A DNA stretch of 57,346 bases, taken from assembly GCA_041671305.1 (NCBI GenBank), contig JBAZBX010000003.1, forward strand, positions 1-57,346, read 5' to 3'. Shown here piece after piece: positions 50,947 to 57,346 of this stretch (within the stretch, counting starts at the first letter, position 1; each line of letters opens with the position of its first letter). The translations under genes and the position numbers were made by a program. The notes under the pieces were generated by a model. It was not told the DNA's origin, made no database searches, and saw only the letters and a list, made by a program, of their open reading frames with translations. Source of the stretch: CAIPBY01 sp041671305. Its GTDB lineage: Bacteria; Patescibacteriota; Patescibacteriia; 2-01-FULL-39-33.

Positions 50947-51954
50947 ATGTTAATAAGGAAAATAGGTATTGATTTGGGTACTACTAATGTCTTGGTGCAT
51001 TTGCCGAAAAAAGGCATTGTCATAAATGAGCCGTCTGTAGTCGCTATCTCTACTTTTGATAAAAAAATAATTGCTGTCGGCGCGGAAGCCAAAGAAATGT
51101 TGGGAAGAACTCCCGATACTATTATTGCGCATAAACCACTCAAGGATGGCGTAATTGCTGATTACAAAACAACTGAGGCGATGCTTAGGTATTTTATCAA
51201 TAAAGCCCTGGGCGGTGTCCGGCTTTTCCGTCCCGAGGTTATGGTGGCGGTACCAGCCGGAATTACTTCTACGGAGCGAAGAGCCGTGGTTGATGCGACA
51301 ATTGCTGCCGGAGCCAAGGCCGCTTATATTATCAAAGAACCGATTGTCGCCGCTATCGGCGCCAACATTCCCATCGGTTCAGCTTCCGGCCATATGATTA
51401 TTGATATCGGCGGAGGCACTTCGGAGATTGCGGTTATTTCTTTGGGTGGAATCGTCAGTTCCACTTCGGTACGTATCGGTGGAAATAAGTTTGATCTGGC
51501 TATAGCTGAACATATTAGAAAAAAATATAATTTAGCTATTGGCGAAAGAACGGCTGAAGAAATTAAAATTAATATCGGCTCAGCCATGTATCTAAATGAC
51601 AGATTGTATATGGATGTCAGGGGCAGGGATATGATTGCCGGACTCCCTCGCATTATTACAGTTTCTTCTGATGATGTGACAGACGCTATTCAGGCTGAGT
51701 TGGAAGGAATTGTTTCGGCCACTAAGACGGTTTTGCATAATACTCCGCCTGAATTATCAGCAGATGTAATTGATAAGGGAATCGTCATGTCTGGCGGATC
51801 AAGCTTGTTGCGTAATATTGATAAATTGATCACTCAGACTACTGGTATCTCCGCTTATGTCGCTGAAGATGCGCTGTACTGCGTAGCTAAGGGGACTGGT
51901 ATTGCGCTGGAAAATCTGGAAAGTTATAAGAGAAGCATTTTGGCGACTAAATAA
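50947..51954 (+). CDS. mreB: Rod shape-determining protein MreB
   Basis: A 335-residue actin homologue that organises cell-wall synthesis. The phosphate-1 motif is IGIDLGTTNVLVHLPKKGIV, followed by GRTPDTIIAHKPLKDGVIAD, MVAVPAGITSTERRAVVDAT, phosphate-2 MIIDIGGGTSEIAVISLGGI and adenosine motif IVMSGGSSLLRNIDKLI. Length is normal. No mreC or mreD is adjacent; instead it lies between a DUF4012 gene and a GT4 gene, which ties it to envelope synthesis. Confidence 0.94.
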   Translation: MLIRKIGIDLGTTNVLVHLPKKGIVINEPSVVAISTFDKKIIAVGAEAKEMLGRTPDTIIAHKPLKDGVIADYKTTEAMLRYFINKALGGVRLFRPEVMVAVPAGITSTERRAVVDATIAAGAKAAYIIKEPIVAAIGANIPIGSASGHMIIDIGGGTSEIAVISLGGIVSSTSVRIGGNKFDLAIAEHIRKKYNLAIGERTAEEIKINIGSAMYLNDRLYMDVRGRDMIAGLPRIITVSSDDVTDAIQAELEGIVSATKTVLHNTPPELSADVIDKGIVMSGGSSLLRNIDKLITQTTGISAYVAEDALYCVAKGTGIALENLESYKRSILATK

Positions 51955-51963
51955 AATTTATTT

Positions 51964-53076
51964 ATGATCATAGGCATAGACGCCTCTCGCGCCAATAAGG
52001 ATTTTAAAACTGGCACTGAGTGGTATTCACATTATGTAATTGAAGAACTCAAAAAAATAACTCCTGAAAATTTTCAGGTTATTTTGTATACCAATGAAAA
52101 ATTAAAAGGTGGATTGGAAAAAATGCCTAGTAGCAATTGGCAGGAAAAAGATTTGAAATGGCCGCCAAAATATCTCTGGACGCAGATAAGATTGTGGTGG
52201 GAATTATTTATTTTTCCGCCCGATTATTTTTTTGTTCCGGCGCACACTATTCCATTTCTTCCGCTTCGCAAGAAAACAAAAATTATTGCCACGGTTCATG
52301 ATGTCGGTTTCAAAAGATTCCCAGGGCTATATAAAAAAATACAAGTCTATTATCATGATTGGACTATGAGGAGAATCAAGCAGAGAGCAAATATTATCAA
52401 CACTATTTCTGAATTTTCCAAAAGAGAGATTGTTGAACTGTATGGTGTGAACCCGGATAAGATAAAAGTTATTTACTTGGGTTATGATAAGGAAAAATTC
52501 AAAAAAATAGAAAAGGAAAATTTAGATATTTTAAATAAATACAAAATCACAAAACCATATCTTCTTTATTTGGGAAGAATAGAAAAAAAGAAAAACGTGG
52601 CTAATATGATACATGCTTTCGCTTTGTCCAAGGACAAGCATCAGAATTTAAAATTAGTTTTGGCTGGCGGAAGCGGATTTGACTTTGAAGCGATCAAGCA
52701 GATAATTACCGATTTGAAATTAGAAAATGAAATAATCATTCCAGGCTACATAGATGAAGTTGACTTGCCACAGGTTATCGCTTCGGCGGAAGTATTTTTA
52801 TTTCCGACTCTATATGAAGGATTTGGATTGCCTATCCTGCAAGCCATGGCCTGTCAGACACCGGTAGTGACTTCCGATATGGATCCTCATAAAGAAGTTG
52901 CTGACGGAGCAGCTCTGTTGGTAGATCCTAGAAATGCCCAGGCAATCTCTGATCAAATTAATTCTATTTTGGAAAATGACGATTTAAGACGCGATTTAAT
53001 TCAGAAAGGAGTTATGCGGGCAGAGGAGTTTTCTTGGACCAAAACCGCACAAGGGATTTTGGCTCTGATGAAATAA
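51964..53076 (+). CDS. Glycosyltransferase family 4
   Basis: A 370-residue GT-B enzyme. It starts MIIGIDASRANKDFKTGTEW, has the acceptor-side IIATVHDVGFKRFPGLYK and, in the donor domain, YLLYLGRIEKKKNVANMIHA, VLAGGSGFDFEAIKQ and FPTLYEGFGLPILQAMACQT followed by SDMDPHKEVADGAALLVDP. It belongs to the mannosyltransferase-like branch, as does the enzyme at 6898. It is the last gene of the envelope run; a fresh promoter precedes the next gene. Confidence 0.92.
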   Translation: MIIGIDASRANKDFKTGTEWYSHYVIEELKKITPENFQVILYTNEKLKGGLEKMPSSNWQEKDLKWPPKYLWTQIRLWWELFIFPPDYFFVPAHTIPFLPLRKKTKIIATVHDVGFKRFPGLYKKIQVYYHDWTMRRIKQRANIINTISEFSKREIVELYGVNPDKIKVIYLGYDKEKFKKIEKENLDILNKYKITKPYLLYLGRIEKKKNVANMIHAFALSKDKHQNLKLVLAGGSGFDFEAIKQIITDLKLENEIIIPGYIDEVDLPQVIASAEVFLFPTLYEGFGLPILQAMACQTPVVTSDMDPHKEVADGAALLVDPRNAQAISDQINSILENDDLRRDLIQKGVMRAEEFSWTKTAQGILALMK

Positions 53077-53080
53077 TTAA

Positions 53081-53110
53081 TTGATTTAAGTCCTCATTTC
53101 GTGTTAAAAT
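53081..53110 (+). promoter_or_regulatory. Promoter of holB, apparently leaderless
   Basis: TTGATT (53081-53086), an 18-base spacer and TAAAAT (53105-53110). The ATG at 53118 is where transcription should begin, so the mRNA likely lacks a leader. Confidence 0.5.
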
Positions 53111-53117
53111 ATATTTT

Positions 53118-54149
53118 ATGAAGGTTAATTCTTATAATTTACATTGGGATATTTGCGGTCAGGAGAAAGCAACTAGTTTTTTACAATCTGCCATTAAGAA
53201 TGAAATGCTCAGCCATGCTTATTTGTTCTATGGTCCGCAAGGAGTGGGAAAATATAAGCTGGCACAAGAATTCGCCAAATCGATTATGTGCGCCGGAATT
53301 GACCATGATAGACCTTGTGGCAAATGTTTTTCTTGTAAACAAATGGTTCGTGGCAGTCATCTGGACTTTTTTTTGGTGGAGAGATTGGCTGATGAGAAAA
53401 AAGGCAAATTAAAAAAAGATATTGTAATTGATCAAATTAGGGATCTGAAATCAAGATTGCAGCAAGGAACCCTGCTCAATAGTTATAAGGTGGCGATTAT
53501 TCCCGAAGCCCAGCATCTAAACGGTCCGTCGTTTAGCGGACTACTGAAAATTTTGGAAGAGCCGGCGCAGAAAAATATTATTATTTTGATAACAGATGAT
53601 ATTAGCAAGATGCCTAGAACCATCATTTCTCGTTCTCAGACAATCAAGTTCGGATCGGTGGCTCACCATAAAATAGAGGAGTATCTTGTTGGAAAAAATA
53701 TTAATTTTGATGAATCAAAATTGCTTTCCAAGATAGCTTGTGGCCGTCCAGGCAAGGCGCTCAGTTTGGCGCATAATTCTGTTGCACGAGAGAAATATTT
53801 TACTAGTGTTAATTTATTCTTTGATCTTTGGAGGGCGAATTTAAGTTCCAGATTCAACTTGATCGGGGATTTTGTGGATTTTGAATCTGATTATGAAAGC
53901 AATAAGCCGAGTTTTGATAATCTGTTGGAAAATTGGCAATCCGTGATTAGGGATATTCTGCTATGCCAGAATAATGCCACTCAACTAGTATCAAATTTTC
54001 AAAGCCTTGAGCAGATAGAAAAATTAGGAGCCATTGTTGCTTCGTCTAAATTAGAAAATATCCTAAGTTATATCGGGCAGGCTAGAAAATATTTAGGTCA
54101 AAATATCAATAATAAATTAATCATAGAAAATTTAATTATAAAATTATGA
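53118..54149 (+). CDS. holB: DNA polymerase III delta' subunit
   Basis: A 343-residue clamp-loader subunit. SHAYLFYGPQGVGKYKLAQE carries a degenerate Walker A in which Tyr46 replaces the usual Ser/Thr after Lys45, as expected for delta', which does not hydrolyse ATP. A zinc site follows (CAGIDHDRPCGKCFSCKQM). The sensor and SRC-like segment is SFSGLLKILEEPAQKNIIIL followed by MPRTIISRSQTIKF. The C-terminal helical domain is diverged. The stop overlaps the next gene by 4 bases. Confidence 0.92.
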   Translation: MKVNSYNLHWDICGQEKATSFLQSAIKNEMLSHAYLFYGPQGVGKYKLAQEFAKSIMCAGIDHDRPCGKCFSCKQMVRGSHLDFFLVERLADEKKGKLKKDIVIDQIRDLKSRLQQGTLLNSYKVAIIPEAQHLNGPSFSGLLKILEEPAQKNIIILITDDISKMPRTIISRSQTIKFGSVAHHKIEEYLVGKNINFDESKLLSKIACGRPGKALSLAHNSVAREKYFTSVNLFFDLWRANLSSRFNLIGDFVDFESDYESNKPSFDNLLENWQSVIRDILLCQNNATQLVSNFQSLEQIEKLGAIVASSKLENILSYIGQARKYLGQNINNKLIIENLIIKL

Positions 54150-55219
54150 GGAGAAGTAATTATTTAAAAATTATCCTGGCGGTAGCTTCAGTGGTTTTGA
54201 TTTCGGGTTGTTCTATAAATTTGGGCGCAACCCAAACCACTACAGATGGTGGTATTTGGAAAAGTGTAGATAGTGGAAAAGTGTGGTCGCAAAATGTTTT
54301 GGTTCCCACTACCAACGGAAAAGTGGCTACCATTGCTGGCGCTGAAATAAGAAAGATAATTTTTGATCCCAGCGATGCCAGTGCGATTTATCTGGCGACA
54401 GAAAAAAATGGGATAATTTACAGTTATGACGGCGGTAGTAGCTGGCAACAATTTAAACAGCTCAAATCTGGCAAGATTTATTCCATAGCTGTTGATCCGA
54501 AAAATAAATGCGTGCTCTATAGCTTGTCGGAAAACAAATTATACAAATCAATTGATTGCGGCAGAAATTGGGATGTAGCTTATTATCATCAGAATTCCAG
54601 CGTCCCGCTGACTGATTTGGTAATAGATTTCAGTAACCCGTCTATTATTTACATGGTTGATGGAGTGGGTGAGATCATGAAAAGCACAAATAACGGCCAA
54701 TCTTGGAATACGGTCTATAGGGAACAAAATGAAACCCTGTTCGCAGATATTATTATGGATCCTTTAAATAGTAAAATTATTTATGGCGCGACTTTGACTA
54801 ACGGCATCTATAAATCAATTGATGGCGGAGTTACTTGGAATTCTTTGGGAGAAGGATTGAAGTCTTATTCTGGCAGTTCCGGGTATAGAAAGTTAATTAT
54901 TAATAAGGCAACTCCTGGTGGTTTAATTCTAATTTCTAAATTTGGCATGTTGAGGTCCAATGATGGTGGCAACAGTTGGAATATTGTTGAACTTTTGCCA
55001 GCGCCCGGCGCAACAGTTTTGTACGCAGTAGCCGTGAATCCCAAAAATAGCCAGGAAATTTATTATACTACTGCCAACACTTTGATCAAAACTATAGATG
55101 GCGGTAAGACTTGGTCATCAAAGAAATTGCCGTTTTCTAAAGTTCCAAATTTTATGGCAGTAAATCCGATTGATACTAATATGGTATATATAGGTACAAA
55201 ATTACCGGTAAAAGATTAA
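54146..55219 (+). CDS. Lipoprotein with BNR/Ycf48-like beta-propeller repeats
   Basis: A 357-residue exported lipoprotein. The signal ends in the lipobox LISGC (Cys22). The mature part has at least six repeats of the kind S-x-D-G-G-x-x-W: KSVDSGKVWSQN, YSYDGGSSWQQF, KSIDCGRNWDVA, KSTNNGQSWNTV, KSIDGGVTWNSL, RSNDGGNSWNIV and KTIDGGKTWSSK. These are BNR/sortilin-type blades as in Ycf48. No sialidase catalytic residues are evident. Cell-surface binding is the most likely general role. It lies between holB and frr and shares that transcript. Confidence 0.85.
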   Translation: MRRSNYLKIILAVASVVLISGCSINLGATQTTTDGGIWKSVDSGKVWSQNVLVPTTNGKVATIAGAEIRKIIFDPSDASAIYLATEKNGIIYSYDGGSSWQQFKQLKSGKIYSIAVDPKNKCVLYSLSENKLYKSIDCGRNWDVAYYHQNSSVPLTDLVIDFSNPSIIYMVDGVGEIMKSTNNGQSWNTVYREQNETLFADIIMDPLNSKIIYGATLTNGIYKSIDGGVTWNSLGEGLKSYSGSSGYRKLIINKATPGGLILISKFGMLRSNDGGNSWNIVELLPAPGATVLYAVAVNPKNSQEIYYTTANTLIKTIDGGKTWSSKKLPFSKVPNFMAVNPIDTNMVYIGTKLPVKD

Positions 55220-55236
55220 TTAATAAAAACAATAAT

Positions 55237-55788
55237 ATGGGAATAATTGAAAATTATAATTCGGAATTTAATTCCGCAATGGAACATTTTAGGCAAGATA
55301 TCGCGACACTCAAAACGGGCAGAGCTAATCCGGCCATGTTTGATTCTCTGAGGGTGGAAGCTTATGGAGTTTTGAATCCCATAAATCAAATTGCCTCGGT
55401 TTCCTCGCCAGAAGCAAGGAGTATAATTATCGCTCCTTGGGACAAGGGGTTACTTAAGGATATTGAAAAGGCAATCCGTGATTCTGATATGGGATACAAT
55501 CCTTCCAATGAAGGCGATAAAATTCGCATAACCATTCCACAAATGACTGAAGAATCCAGGAAAGAAATTGTTAAGCATTTAAACCAAAAAGCAGAGCAGG
55601 CCAGAATTACCATCAGAATGTTACGGGATAAGATAAAAGAGGAAATATTGGAAGCTGAAAAAAATAAAGAATTTGGAGAAGACGAGAGATACTCCTTGAT
55701 GGAGAATTTAGACAAAAAAACTGGAGAATTAAACGATCAGATTAAGGAAATTGCTAGTCAGAAAGAAGTAGAAATAATGACTATATAA
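55237..55788 (+). CDS. frr: Ribosome recycling factor
   Basis: A 183-residue factor that with EF-G splits post-termination ribosomes. Its sequence includes LKTGRANPAMFDSLRVEAYG, PINQIASVSSPEARSIIIAP, DKGLLKDIEKAIRDSDMGYN and PQMTEESRKEIVKHLNQKAE, all standard RRF features, in the two-domain order. Length matches exactly the usual 183-185 residues. Confidence 0.96.
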   Translation: MGIIENYNSEFNSAMEHFRQDIATLKTGRANPAMFDSLRVEAYGVLNPINQIASVSSPEARSIIIAPWDKGLLKDIEKAIRDSDMGYNPSNEGDKIRITIPQMTEESRKEIVKHLNQKAEQARITIRMLRDKIKEEILEAEKNKEFGEDERYSLMENLDKKTGELNDQIKEIASQKEVEIMTI

Positions 55789-55793
55789 AATAA

Positions 55794-57089
55794 ATGATTA
55801 TTACTATTATAATTTTTGCCGTAATATTGTCGCTTTTGGTTTTTGTTCATGAGCTAGGCCATTTTGTGACTGCCATAAAGTTTGGTGTCGGTGTTGAGGA
55901 ATTTGGGTTTGGATTGCCACCGAGAATATTTGGAATTCAAATTTTTCGCAATAAGAAGACGGTACATACCATCAAAGAAGAAATAAATACAGAGATTTCC
56001 ATTTCTTCGCCAGACGATGGAGAGACTATCACGACCAAGGAAATAATTACCGATAAGGTAGTTGAAAAAGATGAAGTTAAGTCAACCAAGAGATGGCGTT
56101 TTGTCGGCGGTAAATACAAGTCAGTAGATGGCGAGCCGGTTATTTATTCGCTTAATTGGATTCCTATTGGCGGGTTTGTCAAAATAAAAGGAGAAGACGG
56201 CGGAGATCATGGTGATGCCACTTCTTTCGTCAGTAAGCCTATTTGGAAAAGATGCCTCATTCTGGCTGCAGGAGTTATTATGAATGTAATTCTTTGCATG
56301 GTTTTGCTTGCTATCGGATTTGGGATCGGCATGCCATCAAGTGTTGAGGGACAACCGGAAGGAGCCATAATTACCAATGGAAAAATACAGATTATGGAAG
56401 TTGTTGACGGTAGCTCAGCCAAGACGGCAGGGCTAAAGGCGGGAGATGTGATTTCTTCTGTTGATGGACAGAATATTGCCAGTATAAATAATCTACGTAA
56501 TTATCTGACCAGCAAAGAAGGCCAGACAGTAAATATTAATATTTCTCGTCAAGGACAAGAAATAAAGAGCAATGTAAAAGTTGAAAGACAAAAAGATTAC
56601 GTCGGCATAGGAGTGGGATTGGTAGAGACAGCTACAGTCAGATATCCTTGGTATCTAGCGATTTGGATGGGGATTAAGATGACTTTTATTTGGATATATG
56701 CAATTATTTTTGCTTTCATTTCTATATTCAAAAATTTGATTGTTGGAGCTCCTATCGGCGTAGAATTAGCTGGTCCGGTAGGCATTGCGGTTATGACAGG
56801 ACAAGCTGCTAAGATGGGATTTGTTTATATCTTGCAATTTACCGCCTTGCTTTCCATTAACTTAGCGATAATTAATATTTTGCCTTTTCCGGCTCTTGAT
56901 GGTGGCAGAATATTATTCTTAGTCATAGAGAAAATTAGAAGAAAATCAGTTAAGCAGGAATGGGAAAATTTAGCTCATAATATCGGCTTTATTTTGCTTA
57001 TGATTTTGGTTCTTGCGGTCACATATAAAGATGTGGTAAGATATGGCGGAAAGATACTAGGAGCCTTAAAAAATGTTATAGGAGTATAA
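55794..57089 (+). CDS. rseP: Site-2 metalloprotease RseP (M50) with PDZ domain and an N-terminal insertion
   Basis: A 431-residue intramembrane protease. The zinc motif HELGH is at residues 19-23 within the first helix; the third ligand is in NILPFPALDGGRILFLVIEK. A PDZ domain spans about residues 185-280 (VVDGSSAKTAGLKAGDVISS, VDGQNI). After GLPPRIFGIQIFR a charged insertion of about 60 residues (rich in Glu, Lys, Thr and Ser) precedes the conserved YSLNWIPIGGFVKIKGEDGG; most family members go directly to that motif. It is 5 bases after frr. The substrate in this organism is unknown. Confidence 0.93.
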   Translation: MIITIIIFAVILSLLVFVHELGHFVTAIKFGVGVEEFGFGLPPRIFGIQIFRNKKTVHTIKEEINTEISISSPDDGETITTKEIITDKVVEKDEVKSTKRWRFVGGKYKSVDGEPVIYSLNWIPIGGFVKIKGEDGGDHGDATSFVSKPIWKRCLILAAGVIMNVILCMVLLAIGFGIGMPSSVEGQPEGAIITNGKIQIMEVVDGSSAKTAGLKAGDVISSVDGQNIASINNLRNYLTSKEGQTVNINISRQGQEIKSNVKVERQKDYVGIGVGLVETATVRYPWYLAIWMGIKMTFIWIYAIIFAFISIFKNLIVGAPIGVELAGPVGIAVMTGQAAKMGFVYILQFTALLSINLAIINILPFPALDGGRILFLVIEKIRRKSVKQEWENLAHNIGFILLMILVLAVTYKDVVRYGGKILGALKNVIGV

Positions 57090-57090
57090 A

Positions 57091-57346
57091 ATGAAAATAA
57101 ATATTCCATCAGGCCTTAATCCTATAGATGTTATCAGGAGATGCGGTTATGGCTCAGTTTTGGATCACCGTGCTACTGAACCGAGTTTTGCCAGACATCC
57201 GGGGCGGGGATTGTACCCTCGTTTTCATGTTTATATTAATGGCAATATTTTGAATATGCACCTTGATCAGAAACAAGCGAGCTATGAAGGATCTTCCAGG
57301 CATAGCGGTGAATATGAAGGCGATGCCGTGGAACGCGAAGCCCAAA
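57091..57346 (+). CDS. Conserved hypothetical protein, cut by the right edge
   Basis: An ATG at 57091, one base after the rseP stop, opens a frame with no stop up to the edge (85 codons plus one base). It reads MKINIPSGLNPIDVIRRCGY, then PSFARHPGRGLYPRFHVYIN, LNMHLDQKQASYEGSSRHSG and EYEGDAVEREAQ. The CGY, YPRFHVY, HLDQK and HSGEY elements recall a small uncharacterised protein I associate with Patescibacteria. The many His and Asp residues may bind metal. The minus-strand frame over the same bases is a shadow. Confidence 0.75.
   Translation, partial: MKINIPSGLNPIDVIRRCGYGSVLDHRATEPSFARHPGRGLYPRFHVYINGNILNMHLDQKQASYEGSSRHSGEYEGDAVEREAQ

Noticed and set aside
1..57346. CRISPR arrays, rRNA and tRNA genes, alternative genetic code
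   Set aside because: No regularly spaced direct repeats, no rRNA-like stretches and no obvious tRNA arms were seen by eye. TGA ends several conserved genes at the right place, so it is not recoded.

Overview
The window is a compact, AT-rich, almost gap-free bacterial chromosome segment with the feel of a Patescibacteria (candidate phyla radiation, Parcubacteria-like) genome. The reasons are short intergenic gaps, many tightly packed glycosyltransferases, DUF4012, DUF2304, VanZ, SIMPL and GtrA membrane proteins, and an extracellular module shared by a subtilisin-like protease and a second secreted protein. A hypothetical gene of a kind I associate with this group runs off the right edge. TGA is used as a stop, so the standard bacterial code applies. 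The phylum is an inference; no rRNA or tRNA gene was seen. A 10-base run of N (34322-34331) marks an assembly gap.

Layout. 1-15.9 kb: surface polysaccharide assembly. It holds a Wzy/O-antigen-ligase-like protein cut by the left edge, a frameshifted FkbM-type methyltransferase, a Wzx flippase, a second FkbM methyltransferase, GT9/GT2/GT4 glycosyltransferases, a WbaP-type priming sugar-phosphate transferase on the minus strand, a secreted S8 protease, GtrA, an SDR nucleotide-sugar enzyme, DUF2304 and more GT2 enzymes. 15.9-16.9 kb: an isolated gene of unlike composition, with a perfect consensus promoter and a leader of four hairpins. 16.9-21.4 kb (minus strand): an FNR-type flavoprotein, alanine racemase and an MgtA-type Mg2+ ATPase. 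21.4-29.3 kb: GT4/VanZ/GT4/methyltransferase, RmuC, Nudix, MTA phosphorylase and adenine phosphoribosyltransferase (split by a GIY-YIG nuclease cassette between inverted repeats), and GalU.

29.4-37.4 kb: the most unusual region. One co-directional cluster encodes a group 3b-like NAD(P)-linked [NiFe] hydrogenase (beta, gamma, delta, alpha). Embedded in it are two radical-SAM enzymes normally tied to [FeFe] hydrogenase maturation. One is HydE with a HypC-like domain fused to its N-terminus; the other is HydG with its C-terminal cluster motif. A HypA shortened to its Ni-binding half, two membrane-anchored methyltransferase paralogues and a 48-residue membrane microprotein are also present. No HypB, HypD, HypE, HypF, endopeptidase, HydF or [FeFe] catalytic subunit is visible, and the [NiFe] large subunit ends exactly at its last Cys/His motif, so it needs no C-terminal cleavage. 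I infer a hybrid route in which HydG/HydE chemistry supplies Fe-CO/CN groups to a [NiFe] enzyme via a HypC-like carrier domain. The rest of the genome must be checked before this can be claimed.

37.5-45.6 kb: lower glycolysis (pgk, eno and two tandem, apparently intact gpmI genes) with SIMPL and secreted-module proteins between. 45.6-53.1 kb: membrane GT2, GT2, GT2, DUF4012, MreB and GT4, a cell-envelope group. 53.1-57.3 kb: housekeeping (holB, a BNR-repeat lipoprotein, frr, rseP) and a hypothetical gene cut by the right edge.
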